From Alteromonas indica (GTDB lineage: Bacteria; Pseudomonadota; Gammaproteobacteria; Enterobacterales; Alteromonadaceae): a stretch of DNA of 64,000 nucleotides. Of the stretch, positions 46,366-53,510 are shown piece by piece (position 1 is the first letter of the stretch; the number at the start of each line of letters is the position of its first letter). Location: contig PYVY01000005.1 of NCBI GenBank assembly GCA_003056425.1, forward strand, positions 62,001 to 126,000. Reading direction: 5' to 3'. The notes under the pieces are model-generated. The model did no database searches and had not been told where the DNA came from. It saw only the letters and a program-made list of their open reading frames with translations. A program made the translations under genes and the position numbers.

Positions 46366-47448
46366 TCAGGGTAGCGCCAAATACACCGAAAATTGCGTGG
46401 TCTGCGCCAGCGGCCGTACCTGAGTAAATTGTTCAGCTAACAGACCTGGGTAGGGGAGAAAGCGATTAGCTACCATATACAAAGTGCCGGACTTTTCCAA
46501 TACACGTCTGCTGTCGCTGATAAATCGTTTAGTCACACTATAGTCTGTTTTTACGCCGGTATGAAATGGTGGATTGGTCACAATATGATTAAACCGGGTA
46601 TTTACACCGTGCAATCCATTAGCCGCAATCAGCTGACCGGTTTGGTCATTAGCCGCCATGGTGCGGGCGGCGCAATAAAGGGCCAGCGCGCTCACATCAA
46701 GCATGGTGACATTCAGGTGTGGGTATTGTTTGGTTAAAAATGTACCAATTACGCCTGCGCCACAGGCAAAATCCAGCACATTATTGCGTAACGAGGAAGG
46801 CAGCTTTGCTAACAGTAAGTGGGTGCCTTTATCTAACTCGGCGTGGCTGAATACGCCAGGCATGGAAACCACATTCCACTCGCACCCGTCCACGGTATAA
46901 GTGTGCTGCTCAAGCCAATCAACTGGATTAAACCCGACATTGTGGTTAACGTGTGTCGTAAGCAGGCTACAGTGACGTGCCGAGTCAACCTTTTCCGTTG
47001 AGCCGTACTTATCGGTTAGTTTAGCCGCGCTTTTTATACCGCCTTTGTTCTCGCCAACCAGGTGGATACGTCCTTCAGGTAGCAGTACACTACCTGCCAT
47101 TTGTAATAGCAGGGACAAATGGGCCTTGGCTTTAGGCATGTATATCAAAATGTCGGTAAACCGCGGCGCGCCAGTAACGAACGGCGAAAACACATGCGTA
47201 TGCTGGCTAACCGTTTGGGTAAGTTCAAACCCTGTGGCGTGCTGAACAATATCCCGGCTATCAAAGGTATGCGAGGTGGTTATTTTGGCACTTTCACAGA
47301 ACATATCGAAATACTGATGCAATACCGTGAGCGGGCGATGGGCCAGCTGGTCAGTAAAATAGGCATCTGCCGGATTAACGATTAACCAATCGCCCTGTTC
47401 AAACAGGTCGAGATTGCGTTCCAGTAACTGGCTTTGAGCACTTAGCAT
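46366..47448 (-). CDS. rsmC: 16S rRNA (guanine1207-N2)-methyltransferase
   Basis: 360 residues. An N-terminal pseudo-methyltransferase half with YMPKAKAHLSLLLQMA is followed by the catalytic Rossmann half with VLDFACGAGVIGTFL (SAM loop) and the catalytic IVTNPPFHTGVKTDY. This is the RsmC arrangement, with the E. coli protein at 343 residues. Its ATG overlaps the trmB stop by one base (TAATG), so the two RNA methyltransferases are co-expressed. Confidence 0.93.
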   Translation of the reverse strand: MLSAQSQLLERNLDLFEQGDWLIVNPADAYFTDQLAHRPLTVLHQYFDMFCESAKITTSHTFDSRDIVQHATGFELTQTVSQHTHVFSPFVTGAPRFTDILIYMPKAKAHLSLLLQMAGSVLLPEGRIHLVGENKGGIKSAAKLTDKYGSTEKVDSARHCSLLTTHVNHNVGFNPVDWLEQHTYTVDGCEWNVVSMPGVFSHAELDKGTHLLLAKLPSSLRNNVLDFACGAGVIGTFLTKQYPHLNVTMLDVSALALYCAARTMAANDQTGQLIAANGLHGVNTRFNHIVTNPPFHTGVKTDYSVTKRFISDSRRVLEKSGTLYMVANRFLPYPGLLAEQFTQVRPLAQTTQFSVYLALP

Positions 47449-48167
47449 TATTCAGTCCGTTGGTAAATAAGATCCCATACACCATGGCCCAGCTTCTGGC
47501 CGCGCACTTCAAATTTAGTGATAGGGCGATAATCAGGTCGGGGAACATAGTCGCCATCCTGGGCGGTGTTCTGGTAACCTGCGGCAGCATTCATCACTTC
47601 AGCCATATACTGAGCGTAATTTTCCCAGTCTGTCGCCATATGAAAATGGCCACCTATGGCCAGCTTGCTGCGTACGGTTTGGGCAAAGTCAGCCTGCACT
47701 ATGCGACGTTTATGGTGACGCTTTTTATGCCAGGGATCAGGGAAGTACAATTGTAAGCGGCTGAGGCTTTCCGGGGCCAGCATATTATTGAGCACTTCAA
47801 CCGCATCATGTTCCATAACCCGCAAGTTAGTCAGGCCACGTTCACCGGCTTCAGATAACGCTGCACCCACCCCAGGGCGGTGAACCTCAATACCAATAAA
47901 ATCCTGGTCAGGGGCATTCGCTGCCATTTCAACCAATGACTTACCCATACCAAATCCGATTTCCAGGACTACTGGCGCGCGGCGTCCAAATACCTGTTCC
48001 AGGTCCAGTAATTCGCCGCTGTACTCGATACCCATTGTGGGCCAGAAGTCTTCCAGCGCTTTAGCCTGGCCTTTGGTCAGGCGACCTTCACGCTTAACAA
48101 AGCTTTTTACCTTGCTGATGTACACACCCGCGGCAGCAGCTTCCTGTTCGTTTTTGTATTGACCCAT
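47448..48167 (-). CDS. trmB: tRNA (guanine46-N7)-methyltransferase
   Basis: 239 residues from the ATG at 48167, equal to the E. coli protein. The SAM loop is [16 protein letters not shown], followed by [16 protein letters not shown] and the catalytic [19 protein letters not shown]. The open frame continues 22 codons upstream, but those residues are unlike the family. It lies ahead of rsmC with a TAATG overlap. Confidence 0.95.
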   Translation of the reverse strand: MGQYKNEQEAAAAGVYISKVKSFVKREGRLTKGQAKALEDFWPTMGIEYSGELLDLEQVFGRRAPVVLEIGFGMGKSLVEMAANAPDQDFIGIEVHRPGVGAALSEAGERGLTNLRVMEHDAVEVLNNMLAPESLSRLQLYFPDPWHKKRHHKRRIVQADFAQTVRSKLAIGGHFHMATDWENYAQYMAEVMNAAAGYQNTAQDGDYVPRPDYRPITKFEVRGQKLGHGVWDLIYQRTE

Positions 48168-48291
48168 AATGAACGCAACTTGGCTAATATAAATAATTGG
48201 CCGCATTATCCAAACCTGACACAAACAATGCAAGACTTAGCATAGACAACCCGACATGGAATCCGTGTAAACGGCTGTGCGTAACGTTTTC

Positions 48292-48990
48292 TCAGGCAGT
48301 CAGAATTTGCTTAAGGTAACCGGCCATATCTTCCGGGCGTTCCAACAGCATCATATGAGCGGCATCTTCCACGCTATACAATGTGCAGTTCAAGTTAGGT
48401 GCAATCGCACTTAGTACGTCATAACGGGCGATAGCGTCCTGACGTGCGGCGATGAGGTTTACCGCAAAACTGGCTTGTCTGAGCTCAGGGACCATATCAG
48501 GACGAGGCGTAGTGCTTTGGGTGTGCGCCAGCAAGGTACTTGCGCCTAAGTCGTCAGCCATTTGGGTCACAACACCGGCAACCTGGGGGGCGTCAATAAA
48601 ATCAGGGTGAACAAAACGGTTAATATAGGCCGGGTTCTGGGGAGTAAACTGGCCCTTGTTGAGCATAGTTACCAGCTGACTTCGCTGTTTTATCTCCTGA
48701 CTACCCAAGCCTTCAGGGTTGTATCCAATCAGTGTCAGCGAGGCTACTTTTTGAGGATGCCTGAGGGCCCACAGTGCCGCAATATAGCCGCCCATGGAAT
48801 ACCCTACCAGGTGTACTTTTTGTTGGTTATCTGCCCGGTCGCCGGTAAGTGCCAGCATATCGTCAAGGCTCGTGGCCCATTGCAGCGGAACATAACGCCG
48901 GTCGGTTAGCGGCAATAAACGCCATACCGGCAGCCATATCCGTTCATCACATAAAGTACCTGGTAAAAATAAAACTGGTGCGTGAGTCAC
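48292..48990 (-). CDS. Alpha/beta hydrolase
   Basis: 232 residues from GTG 48990, an esterase-like fold. The first strand and oxyanion region are LFLPGTLCDERIW, the nucleophile elbow is VGYSMGGYIAALWA (Ser), and the C-terminal His lies in SVEDAAHMMLLERPE. The GTG has GGAGG 4 bases upstream; alternatives are ATG at 49026 or a longer frame to 49083, which would overlap mutY. The start chosen leaves room for divergent promoters. The substrate is unknown; resemblance is to general carboxylesterase-like proteins, with nothing nearby to guide assignment. Confidence 0.82.
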   Translation of the reverse strand: MTHAPVLFLPGTLCDERIWLPVWRLLPLTDRRYVPLQWATSLDDMLALTGDRADNQQKVHLVGYSMGGYIAALWALRHPQKVASLTLIGYNPEGLGSQEIKQRSQLVTMLNKGQFTPQNPAYINRFVHPDFIDAPQVAGVVTQMADDLGASTLLAHTQSTTPRPDMVPELRQASFAVNLIAARQDAIARYDVLSAIAPNLNCTLYSVEDAAHMMLLERPEDMAGYLKQILTA

Positions 48991-49070
48991 GCGCCCTCCG
49001 TTATTCCTGACACATTTGGCAGGCATGATATCATAGCCGCCTGCTTTTAAGACTTTACAGATACGCTTTA

Positions 49071-50114
49071 ATGACAGTGACATTCGCTAACAAAGTGCTG
49101 GCCTGGTATGACAGGCACGGCCGTAAACATTTGCCATGGCAGCAAAATACAACACCCTACCGGGTGTGGATTTCAGAAATTATGCTCCAGCAAACTCAGG
49201 TGACTACCGTCATTCCTTACTACGAGCGCTTTATGCAGCGTTTTGCTGACATTCAAACCCTCGCTGCCGCGCCGGTAGATGATGTATTGCACCATTGGAC
49301 AGGACTTGGCTACTATGCCCGGGCGCGTAATCTACACAAAGCGGCTAAGCAGATTATGACCCAGCACAATGGTGAGTTTCCACAAAGCTTAGATGAGGTC
49401 ACCAGCCTACCGGGGATCGGGCGCTCAACGGCGGGGGCCATATTGTCGCTCGCCTGTGGTCAACGTCATGCCATTTTAGATGGCAATGTTAAACGGGTAC
49501 TAGCCCGCTACTACGCCATCAGCGGCTGGCCAGGCCAAAAAGCCGTTGAAAGCACCTTATGGGACTATGCCGCCGCCAATACGCCCGACCAACGCTGCCA
49601 TCACTATACCCAGGCTATGATGGATTTAGGCGCAATGGTCTGCACCCGTAGCAAACCTGATTGCGACGCGTGCCCGCTGCAACAGGGCTGCCTGGCTTAC
49701 GCCCAGGGCCGGCAAAGTGAGTTTCCTGGGAAAAAGCCGAAAAAGATACTGCCGGTTAAACAGGTCAATATGATAGTGATTCTGGCTGCGGGCCAGTTAT
49801 ATCTGATTCAGCGCCCGCCCACCGGGTTATGGGGCGGCTTATATGGCTTCATCGAAACCGAGAACAATGCCACGGCTATTGCTCAGCAATGGCAGTTGAC
49901 AGGGTATACCGTGCAAACGTTGGAAGCGTTCCGGCATACCTTTAGCCATTTTCATCTGGATATTTCGCCTCAGGTGATAATAACCGATAGAATACCGGCC
50001 AGTCAGGTGGAAGAAAGTCGTACTGCGAAGTGGTTTCATCTGTATGAACCTATTGAAGTTGGATTGGCCGCACCCACCACTAAGATAATTGATCAAATTC
50101 AGCGTATGCTGTGA
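49071..50114 (+). CDS. mutY: A/G-specific adenine glycosylase
   Basis: 347 residues. Removes adenine mispaired with 8-oxoguanine. [23 protein letters not shown] holds the catalytic Glu region, [16 protein letters not shown] is the helix-hairpin-helix, and [16 protein letters not shown] has the catalytic Asp. The 4Fe-4S cysteines are in [19 protein letters not shown]-terminal NUDIX-like 8-oxoG recognition domain follows ([19 protein letters not shown]). yggX lies 34 bases downstream, the conserved gammaproteobacterial pair. Confidence 0.97.
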   Translation: MTVTFANKVLAWYDRHGRKHLPWQQNTTPYRVWISEIMLQQTQVTTVIPYYERFMQRFADIQTLAAAPVDDVLHHWTGLGYYARARNLHKAAKQIMTQHNGEFPQSLDEVTSLPGIGRSTAGAILSLACGQRHAILDGNVKRVLARYYAISGWPGQKAVESTLWDYAAANTPDQRCHHYTQAMMDLGAMVCTRSKPDCDACPLQQGCLAYAQGRQSEFPGKKPKKILPVKQVNMIVILAAGQLYLIQRPPTGLWGGLYGFIETENNATAIAQQWQLTGYTVQTLEAFRHTFSHFHLDISPQVIITDRIPASQVEESRTAKWFHLYEPIEVGLAAPTTKIIDQIQRML

Positions 50115-50148
50115 TTTGCTAACCGAAAAAATTAAGAAGGAATGCGCC

Positions 50149-50421
50149 ATGAGCAGAACTGTACATTGCCAGCGTTTAGATAAAGAAGCCGAAGGCCTCG
50201 ATTTTCAGTTATACCCTGGAGAGCTGGGCAAACGAATTTATGACAATATTTCTAAAGAAGCGTGGGCCGACTGGCAAAAAAAGCAAACAATGTTGATTAA
50301 CGAAAATAAGCTTAATATGATGGAGCCTAATGCGCGTAAGTTTTTAGAAGAAAAAATGACAGCGTATTTATTTGAAGGCCAGGAACCGTCGATAGAAGGT
50401 TATGTTCCGCCTGAAAAATAA
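50149..50421 (+). CDS. yggX: Iron-trafficking/oxidative-protection protein YggX
   Basis: 90 residues, small protein that limits oxidative damage to iron-sulfur clusters. [17 protein letters not shown] with the conserved Cys and [31 protein letters not shown] are diagnostic. AGAAGG lies upstream of the ATG at 50149; the 20 extra codons to 50089 overlap mutY and are rejected. It forms an operon with mutY, whose Fe-S cluster it may help protect. Confidence 0.96.
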   Translation: MSRTVHCQRLDKEAEGLDFQLYPGELGKRIYDNISKEAWADWQKKQTMLINENKLNMMEPNARKFLEEKMTAYLFEGQEPSIEGYVPPEK

Positions 50422-50559
50422 GCAACTTAGCGTTATTTGAACAGAATCTGTGCAAACAGAAAAAACTTTTAAAAAAACGGTTGACTTGAAGCCCGGAAAT
50501 CCGTTTAATGCACACCCACAGCGAGACAGGCAGTAAACGCCCAAACGCTAAAAGATTTT

Positions 50560-50635
50560 GCCTCGATAGCTCAGTTGGTAGAGCAGCGGATTGAAAATCC
50601 GCGTGTCCCTGGTTCGATCCCGGGTCGAGGCACCA
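50560..50635 (+). tRNA. tRNA-Phe (GAA), CCA encoded
   Basis: 76 bases folding as a full cloverleaf. The acceptor GCCTCGA pairs with TCGAGGC, the D-loop is AGCTCAGTTGGTAGAGC, the anticodon arm has TTGAAAA with anticodon GAA, the T-arm is CCTGGTTCGATCCCGGG (CTGG/CCGG-type pairing) and CCA is encoded. An intrinsic terminator follows at 50645. Its last 18 bases plus the terminator recur at 51848-51907. Confidence 0.97.
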
Positions 50636-50644
50636 TTATTCAAA

Positions 50645-50677
50645 GAGCCCTGAACAGAAATGTTCGGGGCTTTTTTG
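50645..50677 (+). terminator. Terminator of tRNA-Phe
   Basis: AGCCCTGAACA, loop GAAA, TGTTCGGGGCT (one T-G pair), then TTTTTT. The same element is duplicated at 51875-51907. Confidence 0.92.
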
Positions 50678-50680
50678 TTC

Positions 50681-50766
50681 TTACTGTTTGATCGGTAGTA
50701 AATACATCGGATTCAAAATCCGTTGCCTTCACGGGCGTGCCGGTTCAAGTCCGGCCTCTGGTACCA
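50681..50766 (+). pseudogene. Decayed tRNA-Leu (CAA) remnant
   Basis: The 3' half is that of a tRNA-Leu: anticodon loop TTCAAAA (CAA), a long variable arm, T-arm GCCGGTTCAAGTCCGGC, acceptor strand CTCTGGT, discriminator A and CCA. The 5' half is ruined: no ACCAGAG-like partner exists for the acceptor strand, the D-arm is unrecognisable beyond a CGGTAG trace, and the outermost anticodon-stem pair is T-T. It is followed by an intact terminator. Confidence 0.8.
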
Positions 50767-50770
50767 CTTC

Positions 50771-50795
50771 TAAACCGACTTTATGTCGGTTTTTT
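50771..50795 (+). terminator. Terminator after the tRNA-Leu remnant
   Basis: AAACCGAC, loop TTTAT, GTCGGTTTTTT: an intact intrinsic terminator 4 bases past the CCA of the remnant. The stretch from here to 50960 holds no gene I can support. Confidence 0.85.
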
Positions 50796-50962
50796 GTGCC
50801 TGCGATTTGTGTAAACGGCACGCTAGCGCGCCGTACGAACGTCGGCCCAGTCATGGCCGCCAACTCATACATCTACTCCTTCTAGGCCCATTATGCCTTC
50901 TTATGGATGTGTCCATAAAACCTGGGTAGAACCCAAAACATTGAACATAAGTTCAGTTACTT

Positions 50963-51019
50963 TTGACTTTAAGCTCCTGTAAATTTTATTGCGCTAACAA
51001 ATATACAGTTAGCGCAATA
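50963..51019 (+). promoter_or_regulatory. Putative promoter and 12-bp inverted repeat upstream of the double-glycine peptide
   Basis: TTGACT (50963-50968) is a good -35; a weaker TTTATT or TTATTG follows at 16-17 bases. At 50987-50998 and 51008-51019 TATTGCGCTAAC pairs perfectly with GTTAGCGCAATA around a 9-base AT loop. Placed at or just after the expected transcription start and 28 bases before the ATG, it could be an operator or a leader hairpin. Confidence 0.5.
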
Positions 51020-51046
51020 TGGAATTTTAATGAAAAGGAATATGAA

Positions 51047-51220
51047 ATGAGAGAACTAACTGTCGAGGAAACGAATGATATTAGTGGAGGAATAGTAGCA
51101 CTTTACTGGGTAGGGGTAGGAGCAGTATGGGCTTATCGCTCATATAAAACAGTAAGGTTTGTTTCACAAGCTATGGCTGGCGGAGCCTTGTACGACGGTG
51201 CCAAGTCAATGATCCCCTAG
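51047..51220 (+). CDS. Putative bacteriocin/microcin precursor with double-glycine leader
   Basis: 57 residues. MRELTVEETNDISGG has the features of a double-glycine leader (ELT start, acidic middle, hydrophobic I at -4, GG at -2/-1) cut by C39-peptidase ABC exporters. The predicted 42-residue mature peptide is hydrophobic with small residues (VALYWVGVGAVWAY, then AMAGGALYDGA) and a basic SYKTVR middle; it has no Cys, so no disulfides or lanthionines. AAGGA precedes the ATG. The frame is open 28 codons further up, but that would run through the inverted repeat. No exporter or protease is in the window. A different secreted signal peptide is possible. Confidence 0.7.
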   Translation: MRELTVEETNDISGGIVALYWVGVGAVWAYRSYKTVRFVSQAMAGGALYDGAKSMIP

Positions 51221-51227
51221 CTGTAAT

Positions 51228-51259
51228 AGCGTACCGCTAAGGCTGTACGCTCATTTTTT
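51228..51259 (+). terminator. Terminator/attenuator between the peptide gene and the zinc-ribbon gene
   Basis: AGCGTAC and GTACGCT form a 7-bp perfect stem around a 10-base loop, followed by CATTTTTT, 7 bases after the peptide stop. Partial read-through would give a high precursor-to-partner ratio. Confidence 0.7.
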
Positions 51260-51270
51260 GGAGCATAACG

Positions 51271-51573
51271 ATGTGTATAAATGAAAGTTGTTGTCCTTGC
51301 TGCAAGAGTAATATAGGGCTGCCCACGAAAACAAAGCTATTAGTGCACGAAACAATAGAATGCCAAACTTGTGACGCTACGTTATCCGTTAGTATTTTTT
51401 CAGCGGTACTCGCAACCTGTATTTTGGGTGTGCCTGCTTGGCTCCTTTTCGACGAACTCCTTGTAAGTACTAACCTCCACAATTATTTGAAGCTTTTTTT
51501 AGGCTTCAGTATCTGTATGTGCACGGCACGACTTGGCTTTCCATTCACCACACTTGTCCAAATAAAACGCTGA
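51271..51573 (+). CDS. Small zinc-ribbon two-helix membrane protein (cxxc_20_cxxc-like)
   Basis: 100 residues. An N-terminal zinc ribbon has CPCC, a spacer of 19-20 residues, then CQTC; two hydrophobic helices follow (FSAVLATCILGVPAWLLF and LKLFLGFSICMCTARLGF). This pattern fits the small cxxc_20_cxxc membrane-protein family (TIGR04104 type), whose function is unknown. GGAG lies 7 bases before the ATG. It is 50 bases downstream of the double-glycine peptide on the same strand, so an immunity or export-helper role is conceivable but unproven. Codon use and AT content look unlike the surrounding housekeeping genes. Confidence 0.68.
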   Translation: MCINESCCPCCKSNIGLPTKTKLLVHETIECQTCDATLSVSIFSAVLATCILGVPAWLLFDELLVSTNLHNYLKLFLGFSICMCTARLGFPFTTLVQIKR

Positions 51574-51808
51574 ACGTTTACACTTAGCATTCACCGCTCG
51601 TCTACTAATTTCTTTATCGAGGGCTTCACTTGGGCATCAACTTGACCTTGGCCTGACGCCTCACTCACGGAAATTTTTTGTTATTTAACTTAAGGTTGAG
51701 TGTTTCAAACAATGCATGTCTATGGAAACGTGCAAGCATTTATGCAAAGTGTCTTTTCACGTCTGCAAGCAATTGATAATTCGTAATTTTAATAGACACA
51801 AAATTTTC

Positions 51809-51907
51809 AAAATCCGCGTGTCCCTGCGGTTGCACCACGCGTTACCATCCCGGGTCGAGGCACCATTATTCGAAGAGCCCTGAACAGAAATGTTCGGGGC
51901 TTTTTTG
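51809..51907 (+). repeat. Duplicated, damaged 3' end of tRNA-Phe with its terminator
   Basis: Bases 51809-51826 (AAAATCCGCGTGTCCCTG) equal 50594-50611 of tRNA-Phe. Then 21 unrelated bases replace the six-base GTTCGA of the T-loop. Bases 51848-51907 then match 50618-50677 at 59 of 60 positions, covering the tRNA 3' end, CCA and whole terminator. The two copies are 1230 bases apart and bracket the peptide cassette, as attachment-site duplications do. The bases 51574-51808 before it hold no supported gene. Confidence 0.9.
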
Positions 51908-51987
51908 ATCTGGCGTGTTGGTATTGCATTCGCACAATGCGCTGCCGTGCTCCTGACCTTCCCCCTGTGCTGGCGTCGTGCACTGTG

Positions 51988-52010
51988 ACCCCGGCAGAAG
52001 CCGCCGGGGT
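51988..52010. terminator. GC-rich hairpin 3' of uxuB
   Basis: ACCCCGGC and GCCGGGGT form an 8-bp perfect stem around AGAAGCC, 32 bases beyond the uxuB stop on the minus strand. It lacks a T-run on that strand, so it may be a Rho-assisted terminator or a 3' stabiliser. Confidence 0.5.
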
Positions 52011-52041
52011 TTAGCCTTCACCCTGACAAAGAAACACTGTA

Positions 52042-53508
52042 TTAGCGCAATAGCGTATCAATTTTAGCCAGCACCGTCTGTGCGTCGCATTCAGCCAATA
52101 GCGTTACTTTGTTCAGCGTAGTATTACGAAATATCTGGTGGTCCACCAATTCAGCAAAAATTCGCTTATCGGCTAAAAGCTCGGTGGCGAATGCGGTGAT
52201 AGCGTTGGCGTGGCGCGCGGCCATGCTGTACAGCGCTTCAGCTAGCGGGTCGGTAAGCGGGTGTTTTGCCTTGGCTTGGCTCGCCACAAAGACTATCCAG
52301 GCGGCTACTACTGTACATAACATATCTATCGGTCGTGATGCAGCCAGGTTATCGCGCACCGTATCTAAAATGCGCGGAGACAGTTTTTTGCTGCCATCCC
52401 ACGCTATTTGCGCTAACAAATGCCGTATGTGCGGGTTTTCAAAACGTTTAAGTATGGCTTGCGCATAGTGCTGTGGCGTTAAGTCTGCGTTCTCGGCAAT
52501 GGTGGGTAAAATTTCCTGCTGCAATAACTGTTCAATATAGGCTTTTATCGTCGTATTGCTGATAGCGTCGAATACCGTTTCAAACCCAGCCAGGCTGCCG
52601 ATATACGCCAGCGCAGAATGGCTGGCGTTAAGTATCCGCAGTTTGGCTTTTTCAAAAACCTGGACGTCATGGGTAAACACCACGCCGTATTTGTCCCATG
52701 CGGGGCGCGGCCCGCTGAAATTATCCTCAATAACCCATTGGGTGAACGCTTCACGTTGCACCGGCCAGCTATCATGTAAACCGGTAGCCTGTTGGGCGCT
52801 GGCGGCAAGGCCGCTATGGGAGGCCGGGGTAATACTGTCCACCATAGTATCAGGGAAGCATATTTGGGTATCTATCCATGTTGCCAGCGCGGGATCTTGC
52901 TCTTGCGCAAAAGCCAGCACCGCCGTTTTGAGCTTTTTGCCGTTATGGGGGAGGTTGTCACAGCTGATAATGGTGAGTTCACTGCGCTTCTCTTCCATTC
53001 GCTGGGCTAATGCTGCGGTAAGTAACCCAATGGCGGAGCGGGGCGTCTGAGGATGGCTAAGATCATACTGAATATCGCTGTGGGATAAATCAAGGCAATC
53101 CTGGCTATCCAGGCAATAGCCCTTTTCCGTGATAGTTAGGCTGATAATACAGGTCTGGGCCGCACACATCCTGGCCATAACGGTTTGCCGATCGTCTTTT
53201 AACACCAGCACTTCTTTGAGGCTGCCGATAATACTTACTGCGGGCTCCCGGTCTACAATCATCAGGGTGTAAAGGTTGTCTTGGGGGGCGAGTGCTTGTT
53301 TCAGAGTATCGCTGCGTAATGATACCCCGCATATTTGCCAATTGCCGCCCTCGGCCAGCGCCTGTTCGGTATACACAGCCTGGTGGGCGCGGTGGAACGC
53401 GCCCGGCCCCAGGTGAACTATGCCAATTCCGGTGGTGTCCCGGTTGTACCCGGGCTGTTCTATAGCGGTGGGCAGGTGACTCAGCGTGCTCGGATGTAAG
53501 GTGGCCAT
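52042..53508 (-). CDS. uxuB: Fructuronate reductase (mannitol-dehydrogenase family)
   Basis: 488 residues (E. coli UxuB has 486). It reduces D-fructuronate to D-mannonate with NADH in glucuronate breakdown. The N-terminal nucleotide fold begins IGIVHLGPGAFHRAHQAVYTE; the family Asn/Lys catalytic region is KLRILNASHSALAYIGSLAG, and NLPHNGKKLKTAVLAFA is also typical. The ATG at 53508 lies 2 bases after the uxaC stop; the longer frame to 53625 overlaps uxaC and is rejected. UxaB (tagaturonate reductase) is a near relative; UxuB is preferred because of the GH67/glucuronate setting. Confidence 0.87.
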   Translation of the reverse strand: MATLHPSTLSHLPTAIEQPGYNRDTTGIGIVHLGPGAFHRAHQAVYTEQALAEGGNWQICGVSLRSDTLKQALAPQDNLYTLMIVDREPAVSIIGSLKEVLVLKDDRQTVMARMCAAQTCIISLTITEKGYCLDSQDCLDLSHSDIQYDLSHPQTPRSAIGLLTAALAQRMEEKRSELTIISCDNLPHNGKKLKTAVLAFAQEQDPALATWIDTQICFPDTMVDSITPASHSGLAASAQQATGLHDSWPVQREAFTQWVIEDNFSGPRPAWDKYGVVFTHDVQVFEKAKLRILNASHSALAYIGSLAGFETVFDAISNTTIKAYIEQLLQQEILPTIAENADLTPQHYAQAILKRFENPHIRHLLAQIAWDGSKKLSPRILDTVRDNLAASRPIDMLCTVVAAWIVFVASQAKAKHPLTDPLAEALYSMAARHANAITAFATELLADKRIFAELVDHQIFRNTTLNKVTLLAECDAQTVLAKIDTLLR

Positions 53509-53510
53509 AT

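Noticed and set aside
50688..50885. A 65-codon open frame across the tRNA-Leu remnant and its terminator
   Set aside because: It runs through tRNA-derived sequence and an intrinsic terminator, has no ribosome site, and its codons follow the tRNA structure; chance ORF.
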